Shown piece by piece: positions 1-11,168 of a DNA stretch of 64,000 nt (position 1 is the first letter of the stretch; every line of letters starts with the position of its first letter). A program made the position numbers and the translations under genes. The notes under the pieces are model-generated. The model ran no database searches and was not told the origin of the DNA. It worked only from the letters and a program-made list of their open reading frames with translations. The DNA is from Alligator mississippiensis (lineage: Eukaryota > Chordata > Crocodylia > Alligatoridae), in the NCBI RefSeq assembly GCF_030867095.1, contig NC_081835.1, forward strand, positions 19,786,501-19,850,500, written 5' to 3'.

Positions 1-3000
1 ATGGGATGAAAGCAAGAGCGAGGTAATTGATTCTAGGTTTGGCTCCTCTCTTCTCAAAGGATTTCCACCCAGGAATGTTCCCTGCAGCTGAACAGGGTAA
101 CTATGAACCAGTCCCCCATTTCAGCCCTCCCAAGCAGTTGGTCTGGTGATGAGTGGGCTTCATGGCACTCCAGGGCAGAATTCAGCTGTCAAGAGGTGCT
201 TTAAGGAAGGAGATGTGCAAGGGCCAAGGAAGGCAAGGGAGGATGTGGCTAGGGCCAAAGGGAGCGGGAAGACTGACACCAAACCCAGGTGTGCCTGTAA
301 CATCCTGGGCCCAGTGCATTGCTCTAGCAGGATGTTTAGATTTCATGTCATGCAGCTGTAGCAAACACTTCCTCAAGGGTTTTTAATGCAACTGAGTTGT
401 GCAGGGATCATCCAGGCACTGGACAGGCTGTGAGGTGGGCCTGGAGTGGGGCTATCTTTATCCATCTCCCATTTCCCCTTACGGTTTTCTCTCCTTGGGG
501 ACATTCTCTGTCCAGGTTTTCTTTCCCGAGAGCACAAACATTGTGCTGAGCCTAGTCACAAAGGGTCACACATCAGCAACAAGACACCGACATCTGCCTT
601 CATTGTGGAGATCTTGCACCACTGGGCATTGGTCTCTTTGCACACAAGGGCACTCATGGTACAGGCAAAGACCACTGTGGGGAGCATTTCCCCCCAGACA
701 CAGCCCCTCTTGAAAAAGCTCTGTGTCAGGGATAGCTCACTGTGATCGTTCACACTCCAGAAGCCTGCACAGCCTGGCTGGGCATCTGGCCGGGTGCTGC
801 CAGTCTGTGCTTCTAAGGACAGTCCCTTCAATCCAGACATCACACGGTACCTCCTGGACTGCAAGGGCCCTGCTCCCCAGAGACATGCACTCTCTTTGAG
901 AAACCTGAGCTGACCTGTCCAGCCCACATCCATCCCCAGCCAGTACTTGTTCAGTGCAGGAGGTGCAGTCAGGACCCACTCAGCATCTGCAAACCCTGCC
1001 CGACCCCAGTGGTATTGGCCAAACAGCTCCACTGTCCTGCTCTCCTTATCTCTCCTCGTCTGTTACCTGGCTTTCTCCTTGATTTTTCCCTTCTTTCCCC
1101 TTCCCCTCCCCTCTTTTTTTTTCCTCTTAACATTTTCCACCCCTCTCCCCTTTGATATCCAGACACCCCATCCATTCCTGTCCTGGCAGGAATTCCAGGC
1201 AGTCGGATGCCATCACAAAGAGAAAAGTCTGGGCTGTGTTGTCTGACACTTATAGCTACCAGGTTTTCTTGTGCGGTGAAGGGAACAGTTCTCTCTCTTG
1301 AAGCCCTGGCACAATCCCCATGCTGTTCTGCCCTTCCTCCTCTCGGCCCTCCAGACAGGGCCTCCCTCAGTAGACATCCTTGCTTTTTATTAGCCTGGAG
1401 CTAAGGAGAAAGGAGAGCGCTGGAAGCAGAGGAGAGGGTGAGGGGAGAGGATGCCATGGGCAGTGATCCAGCTGCCCCTGAGGAAGCAGACCTGTACTTC
1501 AGGGAGAGCTCTGGGCAAATCCTGACAAGTTCAGAAATCCCCTAGATTAGAGGCTAGTTTGTGTCTCTTGGCAGGCAGGTCTCAGGAAATACATGGGCAA
1601 ACACTACCAGAGCTTGTCTGAAGGACATTCTCCAGAGGCTCAAAATGCAGCAAAGAGGCAGTTTAAGGGCCTCCAGGAAGGATTCGGAGGCTGCAATGGT
1701 TCACCAGGGAGGAAAAATTAAAAGAGCCATGGCTGAGTGACAGGCAGGGCGTGGGGGCCATAACCAGCTATTGAATTTTGAAAGGGTGAAATGTTTGGGA
1801 TGAAGAGGACTTGCTTGAGCCCCAAGGCTGTGAGTAGATAGGATGAAATGCAAAAAGGAGAATACTGGGACAGTGACACCAGGAGGAAACCTGCTGAGCT
1901 AGGGACAGTCTCCCCAGGTTGATGCTGGAAGCTCCCTTTGCTGGAGACTTTAAAGCAAAAAAGTGTGTGGCCCTGGCTGTGAGTCACCATGAGTCATTTC
2001 TCCACCTCCCTGTGGCTTTCACAGGAATGTGTCTCCTCCCTTCAGATGCTGATTTGGAGTCTGGGGCTCTGTGTGCTTGACGCAGACACTTCCTTGCTCA
2101 TTGTTTAAATGCCATTAATCCCTCACATGGCTTTGCCCCCATGCAGTGCCTGCTGCTGTGATGCACAATTAAGATGCACAAGGAGATATGGTGAAGTGCT
2201 GAAAGACCCTGGGTTGCTCACAGGACCGACTCCCTCCCAGAGAGGCAGAAGCAGCCCCCTTCAGACTGCGGGAGAGCCCTAGGCACCAGATCACCACTGC
2301 CAGCTGTGCCTTTTCATGAAAGACAAGGCCTTGCTTTTTCCCTTGCTTTGCTCTTTATCCGTGGCCAGTCCTTGGGCACAGTGCTAGTCGCCTGCTTTTG
2401 GTCTTGGAAAGGAGGACTCTCACAAGGCATGTATCCCACCTCATGTTCTCAAAAGGGTTCCCCACTCTCTGGCTTTGCCCGAGCCAGGAGGGCATCTTCT
2501 TTGGACAGGAGGTCTCATAGCAAAAGATGCTGAACTGGGAGGCTGAGGGACTGTATCAGGTTGAAAGGAGCTGAATGGTATACGGATCAGGGGAGGAACT
2601 TGAGAGATTTTTTTCAGTTCTAGCTCCTAGGCCTAAATAGGCTGGTAATGGAGTGGGGAACTCATTTGTGTGGTGTTTAATGGCTAAAGCCAAAAGTCCT
2701 CTCTTCAGGAGAGCTAAGTACGATAAGGAGGATGGGGCAGCTTCAAACCCAGGCCTCTGTGTTCAGCAGGAAGGAGCTTGCAGTACACTTGTAGCCAGAC
2801 TTTGAATGGATCTCCTGAGCCACCCAGTTCCCTTGGAGAACAATGCAGCATCTGGCCTTAACTACCCCTGCATCCTGTCTGCACACCTCAGAGCCAGGTC
2901 TGAAAGCCTGACTGCTCCATTCAAGTGCCTGCCAGGGAGATGGATGCTCTTAAAGCTGGCCCTGGAGGGTCTCAGCCTAGAAAATGGCCAGGAGTCCATA

Positions 3001-3371
3001 TCCCAGCCCCTTCATCATGCTTGGCCACGGCTGGCAGGCTCCAGGCTGGCATAGGTCAGAGACCGACTCTATTCTGCCCTGCAAGAGTCCAGTTACCTAA
3101 CGTCTGAACTCTGAAGCAAATGGTTATGAATTTTTTAACGGGAAACAGTGATAGCTGCCTGCTGGAATGATTCAGCAGAGGTAAATGCAGCCCCCTGTGC
3201 TAGCAGATGTGGGGAAAAATGGTGTCACAAGCCATCTGTGTCTCAAAAGGTGACAACAGGGCCCTCCTGGCCCACACTGCCCTCAAACTCATGCCCTCAG
3301 TTGCAGCCTTTTGTCCTGTCCTGCTGACTGCTGAGGGATTTCTCCCATGCTCGATGGCATCTTTGTTTCAG
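1..3371. other. Upstream flank with no assignable exon
   Basis: No exon could be assigned with confidence. The 5' part of the fibrinogen-domain gene (signal peptide and N-terminal region) should lie here or left of the window. A 158-codon open frame on the - strand (556-1032) has no recognisable domain and no supporting splice context. An open stretch on the + strand at about 1579-1717 follows a plausible acceptor but has only a poor donor. A 46-nt pure pyrimidine run lies at 1083-1128. Confidence 0.5.
1083..1128. repeat. Polypyrimidine tract
   Basis: The + strand has 46 consecutive C/T bases with T-rich and C-rich blocks, flanked by further pyrimidine-rich sequence on both sides. Such tracts can form triplex (H-DNA) structures; whether this one does is not shown. 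It encodes nothing recognisable. Confidence 0.8.
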
Positions 3372-6300
3372 AAAGCAGACGCCTCAAGACACTGGAGACA
3401 AAGGAAGAGGCGCATTTGGTGCTGAAGGGGATGGGGCAGGTGGGAGCACAAGGTAAGGAATTGTATACAGCAAACTCCACTGGGAGCTTGCTGGCCTAAA
3501 CTCTGCACCTTGCATTGATTTTACGACGCCCTCTGCCCTGACTGTGGTGGAGCACTGCTATTCACTGCTAATGATCAGCTGCCTTGTTCCACACCAGAGG
3601 TGTGATGAGGAAAACCATTCCGAAGTACATGGCCTCTTGTGATAAAGTGTATCATATTAATTAGCATTATAAAAAATGTTCTCCCCACTAGACAGGCAGG
3701 GACATGGCCATGTGAGACTGTTTCAGCACCCCGTGGCTGAATGGGAAGACTCAACATGACATAGAGACATTAGTCTGGGCACAGAAGCCAACCTCCTTCC
3801 TCTGCACACCCAGTCCAGCCAGGGTGGGGGTAAATGTGTAGTGGTCCCAGGCTATAAATTCAGTCTGTACGTTAAAGGAGCTTTGGGAAACCCCTCCCCC
3901 AACCCCATTTCTCCACAGTACAACAGCAGTGCGGTCCCACTGTCTGATTCTGTGAAGGAGCAGGCAGAGGCTGCAACAGCGGGGTGCACTGTGCCTCTGA
4001 ATCGAGGGGCATCAGCAAGGCCGTGGGAGGTCTGAGGCCTAGGACACCTCAGATCTGCTGGGGTGAGGAAGGGTCAGAGCAGCATTTGCAGTCCGAGGGC
4101 TTGGGGGGTGAGGAGAGCGGGTGGGAGAGACAGTAGTGATGCTTTGCAGTGAAGTGGATGAATGCAAATGCTGCTTCCTTTGCAGATTTAGGAAAAGAGC
4201 ACAAAGCTGAGAAGACACCAGCCTCTCTGGGTAAATACAGAGTAATCCACTTTCCTTCACCCTTCTTGTGCTGTGTGGCGAGGCAGCCCCATCCTCTTGC
4301 CTTTTGAGCCCTGCTCTGCCCAGCCTCTGGGCCTCACAGGCCTGTCAGGTCTGAGAGAGGTTTTTTAAAAACATAAATACATGATGTATCCCAGGACAAA
4401 TTAGCCAAAACTAATTCCAAATCCAAGAGTCCAGAACCATAAGTGGCCCTACTATTGGCAAACATCCTCTGCCCCCATCTGGAGCTTCAGATGTTCCCAA
4501 AACCTTTGGCGAGCATCCTACTTGCAGGCCCAAGCCTGGAGGCTTGGGGTTTGGATGCTCTTGACTTTCGTTTGCCCTTAGCCATAAGGCCATCGGAGCA
4601 AGCTAGGGAGGAGACTCCTATTTCTATAAAGTGGGCTTAAAGCCACTACATCTCAGTGGGTAGTGAACCATGCCAGAAAAGCAGTTCTCCCTGGGTGCAC
4701 TTTAGGAAAACTGCCTTCATGGACACAAATACATGGTATTTTCCCTGACAGGTTAAGAACAAGGACTATGCATGATCTTAGCCTACAGAAGGCCAAGAGA
4801 GCTTAAATTCAGAAACTAGCAGCAATGACTTCAGTGTGAATAAGGCAGGAGTCAGGCCTAGTGACCAGAGCATAGAGCTGCCACCAGGCTCTCCTGGGTT
4901 TCTGCTTCAGCTCTGACCTTGTTTCCATTTCCATGCTCTGCACCTCACCATCCCACTTCCCCAGCATGGGCAAAAAGATGCCCTCCTGCCTCTTGGTGGG
5001 GCTGAGAGGGCAAGCAAAACTCTCAGGGCCTGATCAGCCCCCTTTGAAGAGCCCTCAGGGGAGGAAATCTTCCTCAGGGTGCTGCTGTAGGGCTGCTGGC
5101 ATGGGCATCTGTTCCAAGCCCTGCAGCACAGGCAGGACAGTGCCCCATGCCAGTTCTGAGCCCCAGTGCCCACATCTGCTCCCATTGAACCATGCTCTAG
5201 GCCTCTCCCTGCTGTGGCTATTCAAGTGCAGAAAGGCCCTTTAGGAAATCTAATGCAGCCAGTACCTGCTGGCTTGTGGGTGATTGCTCTTTGTGTTGGC
5301 TGGTCCTAGTGGAAGCCTCCAAGAAACCAGACCAGAGCTTCCCTCGGGACTGTGCTGAGATCTACAAGCAGGGCATCCATGAGAACGGTATCTACACCAT
5401 CCAGCCCATCCCGCTCCGGCAGCCTTTTGAGGTATGGGGGTGGTCCTCATGGCATTCTTGCATCAGTGGGTGCAGGCAGCGGCAAAGCAGTTACAGTGCC
5501 TTGCTGGCATCCAGAGGAGTGATTGGGAGCCTTGGTCCATGCTTGCACCAAAGACTGTGCCCTCCCTGACTTGGCTGGACCTGGTCACTTGGGCACAGGA
5601 GCCATGGGTAAGATGCTGGCCGTATCCCTCCCTCATGTGGGTAAGTCACAGGAGTTGGTAAGTCTCAGCCATGCTAGGGCACTGGGCTTGGGCAGATGTT
5701 TGACTTTTTTCTGTCAACACACCTAGGTCAAGCAAAGTGCCCCCACAGCTCCAGGCCACAGGGTCCAGCACGCACCTCCAGAGTGGGACAGCTGTGCTCA
5801 CAGCCCTCCCTGCTTCACTGGGTTGCTTGCTCCAGCTGCAGCCCTAAAGCACATCACTTCAGCTCTGTCTCAATGGCATTTTCTGACTGGCTGTGTGAAG
5901 CTGGGTCGCAGCAACGGGGGCTGTGCTGTGGTACCTTGCAGCTCTGCTGTTGCAAAGCTATGCTCCCTGGGCTGGGAACATGGAGGCTGCCCTAGGCACG
6001 AGGTTCCTACGGGAGGGCACTGGCTGGGTGTGTGGATCACGGTCTGTGGAGGGAGTGAAAGCTCTCACAGAGCACTACTCACAGAAGACAGCTGCCTCCA
6101 GCCCTCTGTAGACCAAAATGGGCAGAGCCCGTGTCCCTGAGGCCAAGGGAAGGATGTCAGGTTCCCGACACTGCTGAACCTGCCTCTCCACTCCCTGCAG
6201 GCATACTGTGACATGGTGACAGATGGGGGCGGCTGGACCGTGTTCCAGCGCCGGCAGGACGGCTCCCTAGATTTCAATCGCACCTGGCAGGAGTACTGCC

Positions 6301-6794
6301 TGGGCTTCGGCAGCCTGCAGGGCGAACACTGGCTGGGCAATGAGCAGCTGCATGGCCTGACGCACCTGGGCCAGCACACCCTGCGTGTGGAGCTGGAGGA
6401 CTGGTATGGTGTCCAGCGTCACGCCATCTACCTCAAGTTCAAGATAGCCAGTGAGGCCAACAAATATCGCCTGACAGCCCGGGAGTATCAGGGCAATGCT
6501 GGCAATGCCCTGAGCTACAGCCACCACTACAACCATGACCACAAGTGCTTCACCACCTGGGACAGTGACAATGACAACTACCCCATGGGCAATTGCGGTG
6601 CCTACTACGGGGCCGGCTGGTGGTTCGACTCCTGCTTGGCGGCGAACCTGAATGGCAAGTACCACCGGGGCCAGTACAGTGGGGTGACCAGCGGCATCTA
6701 TTGGGGCACGTGGTACATCCTGACTGACAAGAAGACTAATCAGAAGTATTCATTCAAGAAGGCAGAGATGAAAACCAGGCCAGGTGGCTTCTAG
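3372..6794 (+). CDS. Fibrinogen C-terminal domain protein, fibroleukin-like (3' exons)
   Basis: Likely a secreted protein ending in a fibrinogen-related domain, a fold that binds glycans, receptors or extracellular matrix. Two exons are clear. 5310-5431 encodes the domain start (FPRDCAEIYKQGIHENGIYT) and ends at a GT donor in phase 0. 6201-6794 follows a CTCCCTGCAG acceptor and runs to TAG at 6792-6794. The four conserved cysteines appear in RDC, YCDM, NCGAYY and DSCLAAN; DSDNDNYP is the usual calcium loop; GGGWTVFQRR is the family hallmark. HYNHD and ANLNGKY...GIYWGTW resemble FGL2 more than FGL1, angiopoietins or FIBCD1 (from memory). Two small upstream exons are predicted: 3372-3452 (81 bp) and 4186-4230 (45 bp). 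Both have AG/GT borders, no stop, and phase 1 at each end, fitting the phase-1 start of the 5310 exon; they would encode a charged, coiled-coil-like linker. The first exon was not found. Exact family member is unsure. Confidence 0.88.
4395..4628 (+). repeat. Dispersed repeat, copy 1 (pair with 31505-31870)
   Basis: This stretch matches the reverse complement of 31505-31870. Shared anchors include GTGGCCCTACTAT, GGAGCTTCAGAT, GGAGGCTTGGGGTT and GGAGCAAGCTAGGG in the same order. The copy lies in the intron between the predicted 45-bp exon and the 5310 exon of the fibrinogen-domain gene. The family is not identified; it is probably an old transposon. Confidence 0.6.
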
Positions 6795-7595
6795 ATGGAG
6801 CCCATGGTGGGAGCATGGCCGGGACTGGGGCCCTGATGCATAGACATCAGTCTGGCCACAGGGATGCACTTACCCATGCATGGGCTTGCTGGACACTGCT
6901 CTCATGGGAAAGTGTGTGAATGCCTTCACTCAAGTCCTTTCCACCCATGGCTTGGAGAATGCAGTGCTGGGACTGAGCCCCAGAGCAAGGGAAGAAAAGG
7001 CTTCTCTACCTGGGACAGATAAGGATACAGGATAAACCACCCTTCCCAGGGCTGGCTTCCCATCCTCTTGTCCCAATCAGCATTCCCCTCCTCTTCCCCA
7101 GCATTCCCCTCTGGCAGCAGCTGGCCCTTTAAATTAGGCAGGGATGCACAGCGGTAGCCCTAAGGGGACCATTTGGTAATGGGCTGCTGCTAGCTGCATG
7201 GCATTGTCTCCTTCCCTGGCTGACACGGTCCAAGCTCCTGGTACGTTTCCTTACCTCTTCTTCCCTTTGCTGGCCTGTTTTCACAAGTGTCTTGGGTTGG
7301 AGACAGGAGTCTGAGCTGTGCAGTGCTGGGGAGCTGGCTTGGCAGGAGAGTTTTGTAGCCATGGACTGCTTGGCTCCAAAGAGGAGCAGGCTGGGCCTTA
7401 GCTGAAGGGACAATGAGCCTTGAGTATTGCTTGGCTTGTTGCTTGCCTTGGTGAGTCTTGAATTTGGGGAGTCCAGCTATCCCTACCTGGTGCCTGGATA
7501 AAACACCCAGAGAGCTGCTACATTTGGGGATGAGGCCCCATGTGCGTCAATAGTCTATTTTGTACGTGAATTAAAACTTAGTTTATTAATAGCAG
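6795..7595 (+). other. 3' UTR and poly(A) site of the fibrinogen-domain gene
   Basis: The sequence after the stop codon is non-coding. The first convincing polyadenylation signal is ATTAAA at 7570-7575, followed by T-rich sequence, which would give a 3' UTR of about 0.8 kb. The cleavage point is estimated. Confidence 0.5.
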
Positions 7596-10500
7596 CATTT
7601 GCCTGTGCACTGAGTCAGCCTGATTCCTGCACAGGCAGGATGGGGAAAGGGCAGCAGTGCCTTGGAGCTTCCTGTCTGCTTTGAGGGGATGTTAGGAGCC
7701 CAGACACTTATTCGAGCCAAGGTTTCTTTGTCTAATTGTCCAAAAATTCCTTCTCCCTCTTACTGTCCTGTCCTCCACCCCAGAGGTAGCTGTGCTTTTG
7801 AGTGGGGAAAACACAGTGTTGTGACTGGCTGACTTTACACCAGGAGGGGAAACTGGAGGACAAAAGTGATTCTGGATCTGGGGAACACCAGGAAGACAAG
7901 GCTCTTGCTGCAGCAGCTGCTTTGATTTCTATCCTGTGGAAGTGGGACAGCTCTCCCCAGGCTGGCAGCTCCCTCCCCCTCCTCTACCCTGTAATCAGGC
8001 TGATAGGTTGCTTTTGCAAGGCTCCTGGGCTGTCTGCATCCCCTCTGCTATTTATAGCTGCTTCCTTGCAGCCAAGACCTCCATTAATGAGCAGGATCTG
8101 AGGGCTTCCTAGCAGCCCCAGGCACTAAGCAGAGGCACTGATTAAACAGCAGCCCTTCAGCTGGGGAGGGAGACGCACAGAAGATGCTTGTCCCTGCTGC
8201 AAGGCTTTGATTTTTCAGACTCAGAGGGCTCTGCTGTGCTGAGCAGGACCCCAGACAGCTGAGGAGGCAAGTCAAGGGCAAAGCTGGGGGTGGGGGCGAC
8301 CTCTCCACCCTGGGGTACAGATGGGGCATGTCTCTGGGGAATGGCATTGCTTACTCTTTCCCCGTCCCAGAACTAGGGAGAATTCAGATCCTATGGACTG
8401 GCATCAGGCTCTTCTCAGGACAGGCCTCATAATGCCCCTCACTTTGCACACCAGAACCCAATTCTGCCCTGCCAGCTTATAAACCCTGTGGTCTGGGGCT
8501 GTGGGCACAGAACCCAGCATGGGCTACTTTTTAGGCTGTCTCCCTCAGTCTGACATAGTGCTTGCCATGGCTCCTGGCAGCACGGCAATACCAGGCCAAT
8601 GCATGGAGTGGATGGAGCAAGCCCCATGCCCACCTCCCAGTACCCAAAACCCACTTAAGGCAGGTTGCTCTTTGCTGGAGAGTATGTCAGGGGTCAAACT
8701 GACGCTTAATCTTAGCCAAAAGGGTGCAAAGTTGGTCACAGCATCTGAACAGTTGTACCCAGGGCCAGGAGCTCAGTGTAGGGAAAAGCCAGCCTGCTCC
8801 CCCAGCATGGGTGTTAGCAGATGTAAGAAGGAAGCTGGTTCTTGCAAGATGAGGTTGATGTGGTCTAATGACCTGTGCCCGGGCCTGGAGGCCAGAGCTG
8901 TAACAGCAGGTGGTTTGGCCTGTGAGGAGGAGAAGGACTATTCCAGCCAACCCCAAGATGCTGCCCATTCACAGCCTGCCCCCAGACAGCCAGGGAGCTG
9001 GGGGGCAACTAGGGGCAGGCTCTCCAGTGCTTGGAGGCAAAGTACAAGTGATTGGCTAGTGCACTCTGCACAGAGCCAAGAGGTTTTCTGCAGCCCAGAG
9101 ACCACTGCTCCCCTCTGTTGGGGCTGAGGCTCAAGCTGTGGGAGAAGAGTTCAGGGTCCAAAGGGGCTGTGGGCCAGGACAAGGGTGGTTTGCTTTTGCT
9201 GCTTCTAGGCAGTGGTGGCAGCTTCTAAGTCAGGGCAATGTTGGGGAAGGGAGGGCCAGGTCTGGTCTCCAGCTGGTGGGGTGGGTTGCTGAATGAATGG
9301 CCTTGTCAGCAAGGGCTCTACAGCCAACCCCCAATGCACACACCTTGCAATGAGGGTAACCAGTATGGGGCATTTCTTAGCACTTTGAGAGGCCAGCTCA
9401 ATGCAGGATATCAAACCCCTCCAGGCACTGACAGGGCAGAGAAGCCATCAGCATGAGGGGATCACAGCCCCATGGCTCACCTGCCTTCAGGACCGCTATG
9501 AGGCAGAGGTGCTGACATTTCAAAGTGGGCAAGTGGCTGCACAGAAATGGGCAATCTCTCTGCCCCTGGCAGAGTTAGCAGGGAGATCCCTCAGGGAGGG
9601 GAAGTGGCAAAGCAAAGATCAAGCAACAGCGGAGTCAGGAGTAAGGGAAAGGAGGAAGAGCACTGAGGCCCTGAGAACAAAAAGGAGAGGATAGGAAAGG
9701 GCACAAAGATGCAGCCCTATCCAGCCTCTTGGCTCCTGCTCTGTGCCTGAGCCTGGGATGGGCTGCAGGTGAAGCTGTCACTGATGGTCCGCAGAGCACC
9801 TCCAGTGCCAGGCAGCTGCCCTCTCCCCACTCCACAGCCTCAGCTGCAGAGAGGAGGGGAGAGTAATGCTTTTACTGTGTAAATATTAAGCCTTCGCCTT
9901 TGCAAACTCCTTCTGTCCCAGGATCTTAAAGGGCCTAAAAAATCCATAAGCCACACTATATGTCTGAGATGGCTAAGAACTACCTAGAGCGCCTGCAGCC
10001 ACTTCTAGTGGGGGACGTGATTGCTATTTAACAACATACTGCAACAACTGAGGACCAAAAGTGTAGAAAAATCTCATACAAGTGGAGCAGCTGGAGCACT
10101 GTATGGAGGCAGGCTGGGCTAGGCTGGCACCTGTTTCATAGTTTCATAATTGGTAGGGTCATACTGAGCAGGGCCTTTGTTCTTTATAGTCTATCTAAAA
10201 GGCAGCCTCCACTCAGGGGGAGAACAAAAATCCAGCTGACTCGCCATTACCCTTACCTGCACAGTTCGCCTAAGTCTCTTAGGTACCAACCCCCGCTTCA
10301 GCTACCCATTGATTGCCCACATTGTCAGCAAGTCCTTTAAAAACCTATTTCAGGACAAACAGCTATTAAATCTCCGGATACCTTTAAAAAACTCACACTA
10401 GAAAGTCTGGGTTTGGGTTTCCCCTTCTGCCACTCACTCCCCAACCCCAGCCCGGCTGCGGGTAGAAGTCCTGGGGAATGACAGCCTTTTGAGCCAGTGA

Positions 10501-11062
10501 CTGACAATGGTACATGAGAGCTGCTGCTCTCTGTCTCCTTAAGGAGCAAAGGTAGTGAGCAAGAATGACAGCAGAAACAAAGGTATCCAGCCCTCAAACA
10601 AAAGACAGGTGTGGGAGGACAAGGGGCTGAGGTGCAGGGCCCTGGGGGAGGATGAGTTGTGGAGGGACCCTGAGCCATGGAGGGAACAGGAGCACCCATA
10701 GGGTCCATTTTGCTCTCTGAAGGCAGCCAGGCAGAGTTCCCACCCTTCCAGATTTCCATGACATACACGACAGCAAAGAATTGCACAGCTCCGTAGCCTG
10801 TGTTGTCCGGAAACAGCCCTGTGTGTGCATAGGGCATATGGACATCACAACTGCCATTTACTGGGTCTGACCCTAGCCCTGTCTTAACCAGTCTCCTGTT
10901 TCATACAGGGGCAGCGAGTGGATGCTGAAAGGGAGAATGAACTGGGGGTGACCAGGGTTCTTTCCCCTGATCCTCTCTCACTTGCAGCTGGCATTTAAGG
11001 TCCAGGAAGTTTTGATCCAGAGGCTGTACCTCTCACTCCCATGCTCAATAGCTATTGATGCC
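7596..11062. other. Intergenic, no gene recognised
   Basis: The sequence is moderately GC-rich with only incidental open frames. The longest, 208 codons at 8501-9127 (+), has no recognisable domain, no splice support and low-complexity composition. A short repeat-like piece at about 10131-10165 (TTTCATAGTTTCATAATTGG) resembles reptile interspersed repeats. Confidence 0.5.
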
Positions 11063-11168
11063 TAGGGTTGCCAACTCTGAATCTATCCTGGGAGGTTTCC
11101 AGAACACCAGCATGCCCGTGACATACAATATGAATATGCCGCGTGCTAGCATATATCAATTACAGATT

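Noticed and set aside
556-1032. 158-codon open frame on the - strand
   Set aside because: No recognisable domain, no signal for splicing and cysteine/tryptophan-rich composition typical of chance frames in GC-rich DNA.
1579-1717. Possible upstream exon of the fibrinogen-domain gene
   Set aside because: The acceptor and phase would fit, but the only donor (GTTCAC) is poor and no similarity to known N-terminal regions was seen.
2046-2108. Short frame beginning MLIWSLGLCV, like a signal peptide
   Set aside because: It stops after 20 codons and has no GT donor before the stop.
8501-9127. 208-codon open frame on the + strand
   Set aside because: No domain, no splice context and composition of non-coding translation.
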